Of a stretch of DNA of 64,000 bases, positions 9,080-17,550 are shown piece after piece. The stretch spans positions 4,092,001-4,156,000 of the forward strand of contig NZ_OZ035533.1 of the NCBI RefSeq assembly GCF_964033635.1. Direction: 5' to 3'. Numbering within the stretch: the first letter of the stretch is position 1; every line of letters begins with the position of its first letter. The translations under genes were made by a program, and so were the position numbers. The notes beneath the pieces were generated by a model. The model searched no databases, was not told the DNA's origin, and saw only the letters and a program-made list of their open reading frames with translations. The DNA is from Chitinophaga sp. MM2321 (GTDB lineage: Bacteria > Bacteroidota > Bacteroidia > Chitinophagales > Chitinophagaceae).

Positions 9080-9108
9080 GGGTTGCCAGGAGTGGCAACC
9101 CGTTTTTT
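9080..9108 (+). terminator. Intrinsic terminator after the DinB gene
   Basis: GGGTTGCCA (9080-9088) pairs perfectly with TGGCAACCC (9093-9101) around GGAG, followed by GTTTTTT. It is 10 bases after the stop codon. Confidence 0.9.
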
Positions 9109-9510
9109 AACCATATCCTTTGAAAAACCGAATTAAATAATTTTAATAACCATCGCGTAGGTGTGCGTACAGGCACTACCTATCAACAAATGGTGTTGCC
9201 ATCAAAAAACAAAACGGAGTTAAACCCCATTTGGAAGAGGGATAAAAAGAGAATTTATATAAGCAGACAAAGCGTGATGCTTCAGATGTAACAAATTTCC
9301 CAGGCTATTACCTAAAAAGGCTACCGGTGTTTTTTAAAGAGCCCCAAAATTATAACAGTGGCCAAAGACAGACAATAGTATTATTACTACAATAGTGGTT
9401 TCCGCTGCTACGTAAAATAAATACCGGACATCTCCCAGCTAACCCGGAATATCCTTTAAATAATAACTACTTTTGTTTTAATACCCAACCATACCTATTT
9501 ATTCCTGATA
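9109..9510. other. Non-coding region upstream of the response regulator
   Basis: About 400 bases without a supported gene. An imperfect inverted repeat around 9158-9182 (AGGTGTGC against GCACTACCT) and a promoter box near the right end are the only structures seen. Confidence 0.4.
9468..9475 (+). promoter_or_regulatory. Candidate -7 box for the NarL-type regulator
   Basis: TACTTTTG matches TAnnTTTG fully and lies 35 bases before the ATG at 9511, which would give a leader of about 29 bases. No TTTG -33 box at the expected distance. Confidence 0.5.
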
Positions 9511-10149
9511 ATGAAAAAAATACTGATTGCTGATGACCACGCCATCATTCGTTTAGGTCTGGCAAAAATAATAGCATCCCTCCCTGTATCTACCTCTGTT
9601 ACCGAGGCTGAAACGCTGGATGAAGCGATCACCTCCCTCGGACAACAAAAGTTTGACCTGCTGATCCTGGATATTAATCTGCCTGGTGGCAATAACCTTC
9701 ATATGATTAGTGCAGTTAAATTAAGACAACCGGATATACGGGTGCTTATTTTCTCTGCATATGCCGAACAACTTTATGCCATCAATTATTTACAGGCAGG
9801 TGCGGATGGATATATCGAAAAAAATGCGGGGAACGAAGAAATCAAAGCAGCGATCATCACCACATTGAGACAGGAGAAATATATGAGTGCCACCACCCGC
9901 GAAAACATGCTCCATAAGCTCAACCTGCCTGGTAACAATGAAAGAAACCCCATCGCCAGTCTTTCGCCACGCGAAACAGAAGTACTGCACCTGTTAGGTA
10001 AAGGCTTTCCCATCGCCAGGATCGCCACCCTGCTTCAGCTGCATATTACCACTGTGAGCACTTATAAAACGCGCATCTTCGATAAGCTGGAGGTCACCAA
10101 CATTGTAGACCTGCTGAAGAAAATGGAGATCTATAGCCCTCCTATTTAA
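9511..10149 (+). CDS. NarL/LuxR-family response regulator
   Basis: A 212-residue two-domain regulator. The receiver domain (1-120) has the acidic pair Asp8-Asp9, the phosphoacceptor Asp54 in LLILDINLP and the conserved Lys104 in YIEKNAG. The C-terminal LuxR helix-turn-helix (about 148-207) has LSPRETEVLHLLGKG and TVSTYKTRIFDKL. It is convergent with the sensor kinase and overlaps its 3' end by 8 bases, so the two are a probable cognate pair although not in one operon. The kinase has no receiver of its own, which fits a separate regulator. Confidence 0.93.
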   Translation: MKKILIADDHAIIRLGLAKIIASLPVSTSVTEAETLDEAITSLGQQKFDLLILDINLPGGNNLHMISAVKLRQPDIRVLIFSAYAEQLYAINYLQAGADGYIEKNAGNEEIKAAIITTLRQEKYMSATTRENMLHKLNLPGNNERNPIASLSPRETEVLHLLGKGFPIARIATLLQLHITTVSTYKTRIFDKLEVTNIVDLLKKMEIYSPPI

Positions 10150-13100
10150 CAGGAGAAATCGTTAATAAAATAGTAGTTCCACTTGCCTCACTGGCAGTTA
10201 CCTGCAACGCTGCATTGATCAGTTGTAAAAGTTCCATTACAATCAACAGGCCCAAACCATTATTGGCAGGGGGTCTTTCGTCAGGATGTACCTGATCGTC
10301 TGCCTGTCCGTTGATCCATTCCACCAGGGGAAGGGGCATTCCGATACCGGAATCGGCCAGCCGGATTAAAATACTGTCGCCCAACCTGGAAACCTCCATC
10401 CGGACAAAACCTTTGGACGTATACTTCACGGCATTATCCAATAAGTTGTGGATCACTACTGCCAGCAGTTGACCGTTTACAAGCGCAGTTATATTCCCTG
10501 ATGTCAGGTTTACAATACTCACCCCTTTACTGTGTGCAACAGGCCGGAAAATATCCGCCTTCTCTTCCAGCAACAGGCCTATATCCACCATCTCCAGCCT
10601 GGAATCATCATTCCTGAACTGGGATTTCATATATTGGATCAGGTTATCCACCAGGTGGAACATGCGATACAGCCCTGTGTAAACAGCCGTTTGTTCTTCC
10701 TCTTCCTGTTGTTCATCTGCTGTTACCAGCATCAGGTATTTGAGGGGTGTTTTTATATCATGTGAAATCGCTGCTATTAACCGTTGCTGCATAAATGCCT
10801 GCTTACGCATCAGCCCTAATGCCTCATGTAATTCACTGGTACGTTCTGACACCCGCGCTTCCCACGCAAGATTCTTTTTACGCAGCCGGTGTGTACGAAA
10901 CCAGAAATAAATGAATATCAACAGTACTATCAGCCCCGCCACCAATACCCGGAACCAGATAGTTTCATAATAGGCTCTCATTACCTCAATACTGAACACC
11001 CGCTCCGTAATATTCTGCTTTCCAAACCCACTTATTTTCCGGATAAACAACTGGTATTCGCCATAAGGTAACGAGGAGAATTCAATCACCTGTTCATTAC
11101 TAACGGGTAGCCATACACCGTGATCATCATTTGCAGATTTCAGTAAATAGTAGCATTGCAAATTCCGGGTATCCCCAAAATAAGGTGAACTGATCTGCAT
11201 ACTAAAGTGATGGAAGTTGTTGGGTAATTTAACCGCATCAGCTACGGTTATTTCCTTTGCATCCACTTTTATATTATCTACAAAAATTTTTTTGTCGGGT
11301 AACTCTGCATTGATCTGCGCAGGGGTAAAATACACCAGTCCGTCCATGGAGGGCAACGAAATATCGCCATTCTGCAATTTTAGTGCACAAGGCTCACATC
11401 CTCCATTAAATTCATTGGTATTGAATCCTTTCTCCTTCCGGTAGTATAAATAATAGATCTCCCGCTTCTCTCCTTCCGCATATGCTGTAAGATCACGATA
11501 ACTTGTTTGCAGCAAGCCTTTATTGGTGGTAATCCATAAATATCCCTGCCCGTCCGGCACGATACAGTGGGCAGACAACAGGTATTGCTGGGGGTCCAAC
11601 GGAATAGTGATCACCCGGTTATTTTTGTATATAAAAACACCCTGTCCATCTACGGTGATCCATACTTCACCTGTTTTAGGGATCAGCAGACTACGGATAT
11701 ATTTCCCGTTAAAATCCGGAATGGTGTCCACCCGCCCCGATGCGTGCATCCTGTATAAACCATTTCCCGTTCCCACCCATAACGTAGTACTGTTTTCCCG
11801 CAGCAGGTAAGAAGCATCCCTGATGGCATCGGTAAAAAGTCGCGGTTTGGGTGTTGCTGCTGTTGTTTCCAATACATACAAACCCTTGCGCTCCCCACCT
11901 ATCCACAAGCGGCCATCCTCATCCAGGTATAATTGGTTAATAGCATCTTCCAGTTCATGTACCCAAAGGATTTTTGTAAGATCGCTATTGAGGTGATAAA
12001 GCATCCTCCCGTTCTTGTACCAATAGGTGTTCTTATGATCCCTCAGTATACTATAGGCGTCGTTGAATTCATTAAATACAGGCAGTTTTTTCGTTTTAAA
12101 CAGACTGTCGAATAAGGTACCTCCTGATACGATACCCTTATTTCCGAAAGGTGCCTGAGCATAAAATACGCTGGTCCGCTTTCCCCCAGGAATCAATACC
12201 CGGAACTTCTTCCGTGTACTTATAAACAATCCTTTTGTAATACTACCGAGGAATACCCGTTCATTTTTTTCATCCTGGTAAATCGTTACGATATCCTTTT
12301 CCTGTAAATCAAAATTGTTCAGTACAGGTCTGGAATGTAAATGACCCTCGTCTGTCAGCTTCAACCTGTAACAAACATTATTGAAGTAAATAAAAACCTG
12401 TTGGGCTGCAAAATTCCAGTAAAGCTTCATTGCTTTCCCAAATGAACCGGAGAGAGGTATATCTGTTAAAGCGCCCATTAAGCGGGCGGTGTAAATCTTA
12501 TCCCGATCAAACACCTCAAACAATCCTTTTTCGCTGAGATAACAGAGATGACCATCCAGTACAAACAGTTTTTCCGGCTTCAATCCGGAGTAGATCATGC
12601 GATATTGTTCAACACCCAGCTTTTCAAACCGTATCGTATCTTTCGTTATCCTGAAACAAGCATCTTCCTTCAGTGCAACAATATGCTCCTTGGTCATTCC
12701 GCGTTCCAGATACCCATCCGGGGAACTGTATATGGCATATGTTTCTGAAGCGTCCCTATTATAAAGGTATTCATAGCCTTTATAAGAGGTTGGTGCAACC
12801 GTGGCTTTCCCCTCATTCACCAGTAATGCGTCCTTCTTTCGGCCAATACTTATAACCAGGCTGCTGCCTGTAATACCAGGAAGTATCGAGGATACACGAT
12901 CACCTGAAACGGCGAGGTTGCTGCTGTTGAAAGTCCGGCATTGTCTGCCGTCAAACCTTACCAGGCCACCTTCTGTAGCCAGCCATATAAATCCGTTTAC
13001 ATCCGGGGCAATAAACTTTACGCTATTTTGTGGCAGTCCATTCTGGTCATTAAGTTCTTCGATAGAAAAGAGGGAGTCTTCTTTTCCAGGATCAGCGAAC

Positions 13101-13150
13101 AGTCTTATATATTGTATAAGGAAAAGACAAAGGAATAAAACAATTCTCAT
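10142..13150 (-). CDS. Two-component propeller sensor histidine kinase
   Basis: A 1002-residue membrane kinase. It has a signal peptide (about 1-19), two-component-regulator propeller repeats over about 25-620 (for example GFIWLATEGGLVRFDG, RLWIGGERKGLYVLE, TLWVGTGNGLYRM), a Y_Y_Y domain (about 640-715), a transmembrane helix (about 725-748), and a cytoplasmic kinase with His797 (ISHDIKTPLKYL), the N-box HNLLDNAVKY (about Asn906), DSGIGMP (about 933) and NNGLGLL (about 965). Unlike hybrid two-component systems of Bacteroides it has no receiver or AraC domain. The periplasmic ligand cannot be read from the sequence. Stop codons of this gene and the NarL-type gene overlap tail to tail. Confidence 0.93.
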   Translation of the reverse strand: MRIVLFLCLFLIQYIRLFADPGKEDSLFSIEELNDQNGLPQNSVKFIAPDVNGFIWLATEGGLVRFDGRQCRTFNSSNLAVSGDRVSSILPGITGSSLVISIGRKKDALLVNEGKATVAPTSYKGYEYLYNRDASETYAIYSSPDGYLERGMTKEHIVALKEDACFRITKDTIRFEKLGVEQYRMIYSGLKPEKLFVLDGHLCYLSEKGLFEVFDRDKIYTARLMGALTDIPLSGSFGKAMKLYWNFAAQQVFIYFNNVCYRLKLTDEGHLHSRPVLNNFDLQEKDIVTIYQDEKNERVFLGSITKGLFISTRKKFRVLIPGGKRTSVFYAQAPFGNKGIVSGGTLFDSLFKTKKLPVFNEFNDAYSILRDHKNTYWYKNGRMLYHLNSDLTKILWVHELEDAINQLYLDEDGRLWIGGERKGLYVLETTAATPKPRLFTDAIRDASYLLRENSTTLWVGTGNGLYRMHASGRVDTIPDFNGKYIRSLLIPKTGEVWITVDGQGVFIYKNNRVITIPLDPQQYLLSAHCIVPDGQGYLWITTNKGLLQTSYRDLTAYAEGEKREIYYLYYRKEKGFNTNEFNGGCEPCALKLQNGDISLPSMDGLVYFTPAQINAELPDKKIFVDNIKVDAKEITVADAVKLPNNFHHFSMQISSPYFGDTRNLQCYYLLKSANDDHGVWLPVSNEQVIEFSSLPYGEYQLFIRKISGFGKQNITERVFSIEVMRAYYETIWFRVLVAGLIVLLIFIYFWFRTHRLRKKNLAWEARVSERTSELHEALGLMRKQAFMQQRLIAAISHDIKTPLKYLMLVTADEQQEEEEQTAVYTGLYRMFHLVDNLIQYMKSQFRNDDSRLEMVDIGLLLEEKADIFRPVAHSKGVSIVNLTSGNITALVNGQLLAVVIHNLLDNAVKYTSKGFVRMEVSRLGDSILIRLADSGIGMPLPLVEWINGQADDQVHPDERPPANNGLGLLIVMELLQLINAALQVTASEASGTTILLTISPVK

Positions 13151-13281
13151 TACGAGTATTCAAAGGTTAGGTTACAGGAACAATATTATAACAATAATGC
13201 CTCCTTTCTATAGTATCACAAAAAATCAGTTCAACTCCCAAGTTAAGGATCAGAACTTTATTTTCTGCATTAAGTTATGCT

Positions 13282-13500
13282 TTAATGAATATCCGTTGCC
13301 AATTGCCGTGGCGCCCTCTTTTTCAGGATTAGGGCGCTGATCAGGGAAATTATCAAGCCCACCGGAAGAATTTCTGAATAAGTGATCAATATTACAAATA
13401 ATGGATTCTTATACAGCGCCTTGAATTTTGCCATCTCCGCAGTTTTGGCGGCTATCTCCTGTTGGTTGGCTCCTCCCTCCGTCGCTTCAATTTTATCCAT
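13282..13500 (-). pseudogene. Truncated DUF4199-like membrane protein remnant
   Basis: Only 72 residues, with one long hydrophobic segment (KNPLFVILITYSEILPVGLI then SLISALILKKR) that matches the C-terminal end of DUF4199 proteins, normally about 160-180 residues. The frame is open only a few codons upstream of the ATG (QAAA preceded by Arg and a stop), so the three N-terminal helices are missing. It may be a decayed copy or a shortened but expressed protein; the first is more likely. Confidence 0.55.
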
Positions 13501-13551
13501 AGCCGCCGCCTGGCGCTACCTATCTGTAAAATGTATGCGGGGGCGCTTTTG

Positions 13552-14124
13552 TTAGAATAAGGTAGGCGCCGGCAATAATCTTACCGGCTCATCTTTTACC
13601 AATGCCGCCAGGGATTGAATCAGTTGCTGAACACTATTTAGTGTATTCGTATCCGTTATTTTACAGTCGTTATTCACCTTTGTTTTAATCCCTGAAATAA
13701 CAAGCTGTGTAGCTGCGGTCATTTTAGCTTCAATGATCAGGAGCGTTCCCAAAAGAGATTGATGCCCTTTCATGCCGGAGGTAGATGCAGTGATGAGAGC
13801 TACCGGCTTCTTTGAAAACTCCATGGAGGAAACGGTCCAGTCGATGGCATTTTTCAGGGTGCCCGGCACGCCAATAGCATACTCCGGTGTACAGATCAGT
13901 ATTCCATCGGCGGCGTTCAGCTGTCTGCGGAAGGCTGCTACCTGTTCAGGCGGGTTTTCATTGTCCAGGTCCGGATTAAAGTGCGGAATGTCTGACAGTC
14001 CTTCAAAAATGTGTACGGTAAAAACATCCGAAGCCTGATCAGCAAACGCCTTGATCAGGTTAAGATTGGAAGATTGTGTTCTGGTGCTCCCTGATATAGC
14101 CAATATATTTATCTTGCTGTTCAT
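13552..14124 (-). CDS. NADPH-dependent FMN reductase-family protein
   Basis: A 190-residue flavodoxin-fold oxidoreductase. The N-terminal ILAISGSTRTQSSNLNLI is the FMN phosphate loop, and CTPEYAIGVPGTLKNAIDW is the conserved second flavin segment of the NADPH-dependent FMN reductase/quinone reductase family. It is cytosolic. Typical reactions are reduction of FMN, quinones, azo dyes or chromate; the physiological substrate is unknown. It is monocistronic on the minus strand and divergent from the GNAT-MarR operon across a repeat-bearing spacer. Confidence 0.88.
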   Translation of the reverse strand: MNSKINILAISGSTRTQSSNLNLIKAFADQASDVFTVHIFEGLSDIPHFNPDLDNENPPEQVAAFRRQLNAADGILICTPEYAIGVPGTLKNAIDWTVSSMEFSKKPVALITASTSGMKGHQSLLGTLLIIEAKMTAATQLVISGIKTKVNNDCKITDTNTLNSVQQLIQSLAALVKDEPVRLLPAPTLF

Positions 14125-14186
14125 CTTTTCTTAGGTGTTAACAGGTTCAAATATACGAAGGTAACGGCTACAACTTCTTGCGAAGG

Positions 14187-14290
14187 TTTACCGCCCAGGC
14201 CCGGGGTTAAAGACAATGTGTCCTCACGGTATGGTTAAAACCCAGGGCATAGCGGTAAACCCCCTCCGGGAGCAACCGTAGCGAAGACCA
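14187..14290. repeat. REP-like palindromic repeat pair
   Basis: TTTACCGCCCAGGCCCGGGG (14187-14206, continuing TT) and AACCCAGGGCATAGCGGTAA (14239-14258, continuing A) are inverted copies of one unit. The second copy matches 20 of 21 bases with 42401-42421. It is followed by CCCTCCGGG and by CGTAGCGAAG, whose reverse complement (CTTCGCTACG) also has a counterpart in the 42.3-kb copy. This is the form of bacterial REP elements. Confidence 0.65.
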
Positions 14291-14348
14291 TATTTTATGG
14301 CCGTTAACAACATCGGTCCCTCAAAATCAAAAATTTATTTTCAAATAT

Positions 14349-14369
14349 GTAGTCAACTACGTAGTTTTG
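14349..14369 (+). promoter_or_regulatory. Promoter with overlapping palindromic MarR-type operator
   Basis: A perfect 12-bp palindrome AACTACGTAGTT (14355-14366) and an overlapping GTAGT-CA-ACTAC (14349-14360) cover the -7 box TAGTTTTG (14362-14369), 19 bases before the GNAT start. A MarR repressor is encoded second in this operon, so negative autoregulation by occlusion of the -7 box is likely. Confidence 0.7.
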
Positions 14370-14388
14370 CAATATAATCATTCATACC

Positions 14389-14886
14389 ATGCAAAAGAAC
14401 CATGCCATAACGCAACTCTCTAATGCAGACAGCGAACAGATCATCAACCTGATCCTGCCTATCCAGCAGATAGAAAACAATGTGCCCGTAACGTTAGCCG
14501 ATCAACCGGACCTGCTGGACATTGAAAACGCTTATATACATACCGGTGGCGGATTCTGGGGCTACCGGCATGAAGGGGAGATTGTTGGCACCATCGGCCT
14601 GATCAACATTGGTAACCACGGCGGTACTATCCGGAAAATGTTTGTAAAAAAAGAATACCGGGGTAAAGAGCTCGGTGTGGCGCAGCTGCTACTCGAAGCA
14701 TTGACCGCTTATTGTAAAACGGTTGGCATCACCGACCTGTACCTGGGGACCGTACATACTTTAAAGGCCGCTATCCGCTTTTATGAACGCAACGGCTTTC
14801 AGCAAACCGCTAAAGCTGATCTCCCCGCTTCTTTCCCTGTTATGCAGGTAGATGATACGTTCTTTCATTTGAACATGCACAGATAA
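14389..14886 (+). CDS. GNAT-family N-acetyltransferase
   Basis: A 165-residue acetyltransferase. The acetyl-CoA binding segment is IRKMFVKKEYRGKELGVAQL (about 84-103), with the Q/RxxGxG/A loop in the form YRGKELGVA, followed by the LYLGTVHTLKAAIRFYERNG strand-helix of motif B. It is the first gene of a two-gene operon with a MarR regulator 3 bases downstream and has an operator-bearing promoter. The substrate is unknown; the arrangement suggests a small molecule whose presence relieves MarR repression. Confidence 0.88.
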   Translation: MQKNHAITQLSNADSEQIINLILPIQQIENNVPVTLADQPDLLDIENAYIHTGGGFWGYRHEGEIVGTIGLINIGNHGGTIRKMFVKKEYRGKELGVAQLLLEALTAYCKTVGITDLYLGTVHTLKAAIRFYERNGFQQTAKADLPASFPVMQVDDTFFHLNMHR

Positions 14887-14889
14887 GCT

Positions 14890-15372
14890 ATGATAAATGT
14901 AATTGACCAATCCGGTATTCTCGCTATCTCTACGCGGTTGCAACGGTTAAGTGATCAGATCCGGAAAGATGGAAAGAAAATATACGAGGCCTACGGCATC
15001 GATTTTGAACCCAAATGGTTTCCGGTGATCTATACGCTGCATCATAAACCCTCCCTGGGTGTGGTGGAAATATCTGCGGAGATAGGCTATTCCCATCCTT
15101 CCACGATCAGTTTATTAAAAGAGCTGGAAAAATTGAAACTGATCCAGTCAAAAAAGGATAAATCCGATGAGCGGAAAAGGCTGATCCGGTTAACAGATAA
15201 AGGTAAGGCAATGGTAAACCGGATAGCGCCTGTATGGGACGTGATGACGGCCGCACTCACGGCTTTGACGGATACAAAGCATAACCTGATGAAAGCAATT
15301 GATGAAGTGGAAAACAATATCAGGCAACAAGGTTTTTATAACAGGGCTGAACAATTAAGACAGGCTGAATAA
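14890..15372 (+). CDS. MarR-family transcriptional regulator
   Basis: A 160-residue winged-helix regulator. The HTH is visible at about 55-85 (PSLGVVEISAEIGYSHPSTI), the wing at about 88-108 (KKDKSDERKRLIRLTDKG), flanked by dimerisation helices. It starts 3 bases after the GNAT stop, so the two are translationally coupled. It probably binds the palindrome over the operon promoter at 14349-14369. Confidence 0.9.
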   Translation: MINVIDQSGILAISTRLQRLSDQIRKDGKKIYEAYGIDFEPKWFPVIYTLHHKPSLGVVEISAEIGYSHPSTISLLKELEKLKLIQSKKDKSDERKRLIRLTDKGKAMVNRIAPVWDVMTAALTALTDTKHNLMKAIDEVENNIRQQGFYNRAEQLRQAE

Positions 15373-15413
15373 CAACATCATCTTATCAGGTTCTTAAATA
15401 AAATGAGTGATGC

Positions 15414-15444
15414 TTGTATTTACGATTATTTTATTTTAAGTTTG
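15414..15444 (+). promoter_or_regulatory. Bacteroidota promoter of the lacI-type gene
   Basis: TTG (15414-15416) and TAAGTTTG (15437-15444) are 20 bases apart, which is the Bacteroidota -33/-7 arrangement with a perfect -7 box. The -33 TTG would otherwise be read as the first codon of a longer version of the regulator; the promoter makes that longer start unlikely. Confidence 0.65.
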
Positions 15445-15460
15445 AACAAACGTTTGTGCA
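15441..15460 (+). promoter_or_regulatory. LacI-family operator 1
   Basis: TTTGAACAAACGTTTGTGCA has the palindromic core ACAAACGTTTGT with the central CG typical of LacI/PurR operators. It overlaps the -7 box and the likely transcription start of the regulator gene, and the same 20 bases occur in reverse at 16496-16515. Confidence 0.8.
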
Positions 15461-16481
15461 TCTGAAAGGCAATGTAACAATAACAGATATTTCACGTGAG
15501 TCGAAAGTTTCGGTCAGCACGGTATCCCGTGTACTAAATGGTTTATCCCGGCAGTACCGGATCAGCAAAGAAACAGAAGATACCGTTATGAAGATAGCCC
15601 GTAAACTACATTACAGGCCCAATCTGACAGCAGTCAACCTGCGGCGTAAGAAAAGCAATACGATAGGATTACTGGTACCAACATTGTTCAATCCTTTCTT
15701 TTCCAACATTGCCAGTATTGTAAATCATGAACTGCGCAAGAACGGTTATTCTGTAATCCTGATGGATTGCGGGGAAGATGAAAAAACGGAGCTGGAAGTA
15801 CTGGAATTCCTGGTAGACAGGCGCATAGATGGTTTGCTGGTAATGCCTTCCGGACATGATTGTCCGCACCTGGATGCGCTGTACACAAAAGGGATGCCGA
15901 TGGTTTGCATAGATCGTTACTTTGAAAGTTCTGCGATCCCTTTTGTGTCAACTAATAATTTCCAGGGAGCTTATGAGCTGACAAAATACCTGGTGAGTTG
16001 CGGACATAAAAGAATAGCCTGTATCCAGGGTGTAAATTATGTGATGCCCAACAAGCAGAGAGTAGCGGGATATACTGCTGCACTCGCAGATGCAGGGTTA
16101 CCGGTATATTATATAGGTGGTCAGGATTTCAGCGAAGAGAACGGCTATCTCGAAACCAAATTATTATTACAGCAGCAGGTAAAGCCTACTGCCATTTTTG
16201 GATTAAGTGATACCATTATATTAGGTGCGATAAAAGCATTAAAGGAAGAAGGGATGACAGTTCCGGATGATGTGTCGCTGGCTACATTTGATAACGCACT
16301 TTATCTCGACTACCTCGCTCCCGCGCTTACCAGTGTGGTGCAGCCGGTGGCAGAGATTGCGCAGATAGCTATCAGGATACTGCTGGAAAGGATGAGCGGA
16401 GAACCCGAAGGCAAACGTCAGCAGGAGAAGATATTACTGTCTCCCCGGATCATCCACCGCGCTTCTGTAAGAGAAATATAA
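15456..16481 (+). CDS. LacI-family transcriptional regulator
   Basis: About 341 residues. The N-terminal HTH is VTITDISRESKVSVSTVSRV, followed by the hinge helix region and a periplasmic-binding-protein-like core (TIGLLVPTLFNPFF, VSTNNFQGAYELTKYL, ASVREI at the end). I choose the GTG at 15456 because a TTG start at 15414 would lie in the -33 box and would translate through the operator; 341 residues is the usual family length. Identical operators in front of this gene and of the ribokinase operon suggest it represses itself and the sugar operon. The inducer is unknown, probably ribose or a nucleoside-derived sugar. Confidence 0.9.
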   Translation: MHLKGNVTITDISRESKVSVSTVSRVLNGLSRQYRISKETEDTVMKIARKLHYRPNLTAVNLRRKKSNTIGLLVPTLFNPFFSNIASIVNHELRKNGYSVILMDCGEDEKTELEVLEFLVDRRIDGLLVMPSGHDCPHLDALYTKGMPMVCIDRYFESSAIPFVSTNNFQGAYELTKYLVSCGHKRIACIQGVNYVMPNKQRVAGYTAALADAGLPVYYIGGQDFSEENGYLETKLLLQQQVKPTAIFGLSDTIILGAIKALKEEGMTVPDDVSLATFDNALYLDYLAPALTSVVQPVAEIAQIAIRILLERMSGEPEGKRQQEKILLSPRIIHRASVREI

Positions 16482-16490
16482 TTTTTTTAC

Positions 16491-16518
16491 TGTTTTGCAC
16501 AAACGTTTGTTCAAAACA
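16491..16518 (+). promoter_or_regulatory. LacI-family operator 2, upstream of the ribokinase operon
   Basis: A near-perfect 28-bp palindrome, TGTTTTG-cac-AAACGTTT-gtt-CAAAACA. Its core (16496-16515) is the exact reverse complement of operator 1. A TTTG within it (16506-16509) is 21 bases from a weak -7-like TAACATTT (16531-16538), so repressor binding would block the -33 region of the downstream operon. Confidence 0.75.
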
Positions 16519-16599
16519 GGGAAACCAGGATAACATTTTCACGCTTGTTTAACTAATTATTATACCAACAGGATTTCACGTTCATCAATCAGCAACTGC

Positions 16600-17517
16600 A
16601 TGCAAAGTTTACTACGTAGGCCCATTACCGTTATCGGGTCGTCCAATACCGACATGGTGATTAAAGCACCCCGCATCCCCGGGCCGGGAGAAACTATACT
16701 GGGCGGCACCTTCTTTATGAACTCGGGTGGCAAAGGCGCCAACCAGGCTGTAGCAACAGCAAGGCTGGGGGGTCAGGTACATTTTATCACCGCACTGGGA
16801 GAGGATGTTTTCGGACAAAAGCAGTTACAGGCTTTTAAAGACGATGGTATCAATACAGACCATATCCTGATTGACAAAGATCAGCCCAGCGGCATAGCAC
16901 TCATTACGGTAGACGACCAGGGCGAAAACTGTATTGTAGTAGCACCCGGCGCCAATGCTGCTCTCCTCCCGGCAGCGATAGAAAAAGCAACCGGAGTAAT
17001 TGCCGGTTCCGATATCATCCTGGTACAACTGGAAATCCCTATGGAAACGGTACAAAAAGTACTGGAACTAGCCACCCTCCATAAGAAAAAAGTAATCCTG
17101 AATCCTGCACCGGCACAAAAATTATCCACACAGATACTGAACGGTCTTTACCTGATCACGCCCAACAGTACCGAAGCCTCCATGCTGACGGGGCTGCTGA
17201 TCAACAATGTAACAGATTGTGAAAAAGCCGCTGCCATATTAAGAACGCGTGGCGTACAACAGGTAGTGATCACACTGGGCAGCAAAGGCGCCTATGTATC
17301 CAGTGATACGTTTACCGGCATGGTCGCCGCACCAGAGGTAACAGCCGTTGATTCCACCGGCGCCGGCGATACTTTTAACGGCGCCATAGCCGTTGCTTTA
17401 TCACAACAACAATCACTACACGACGCAGTGGTATTTGCGTGCAAAGCCGCCGCCATATCCGTTACCAAAGCCGGTGCGCAGTCATCGATTCCCTATCTGC
17501 ATGAAATCGTTTCCTAA
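16600..17517 (+). CDS. rbsK: Ribokinase (PfkB family)
   Basis: A 305-residue PfkB-family sugar kinase that phosphorylates D-ribose to ribose 5-phosphate with ATP in the cytosol. Both signatures are present: MNSGGKGANQAVATARLGG (about 40-58) and DSTGAGDTFNGA (251-262) with the catalytic base Asp257. VIGSSNTDMVIKAPRIPGPG near the N-terminus is typical of ribokinase. It is the first structural gene after LacI operator 2 and lies 33 bases before a GRP sugar transporter. A close PfkB relative acting on another pentose or nucleoside is possible. Confidence 0.88.
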   Translation: MQSLLRRPITVIGSSNTDMVIKAPRIPGPGETILGGTFFMNSGGKGANQAVATARLGGQVHFITALGEDVFGQKQLQAFKDDGINTDHILIDKDQPSGIALITVDDQGENCIVVAPGANAALLPAAIEKATGVIAGSDIILVQLEIPMETVQKVLELATLHKKKVILNPAPAQKLSTQILNGLYLITPNSTEASMLTGLLINNVTDCEKAAAILRTRGVQQVVITLGSKGAYVSSDTFTGMVAAPEVTAVDSTGAGDTFNGAIAVALSQQQSLHDAVVFACKAAAISVTKAGAQSSIPYLHEIVS

Positions 17518-17550
17518 CGGAAAGTCTTTACCTATAAAAAAGCTTTACAC

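Noticed and set aside
15414..15455. Extended N-terminus of the LacI regulator from TTG 15414
   Set aside because: These codons coincide with a -33/-7 promoter and the operator, and the added residues do not resemble the family.
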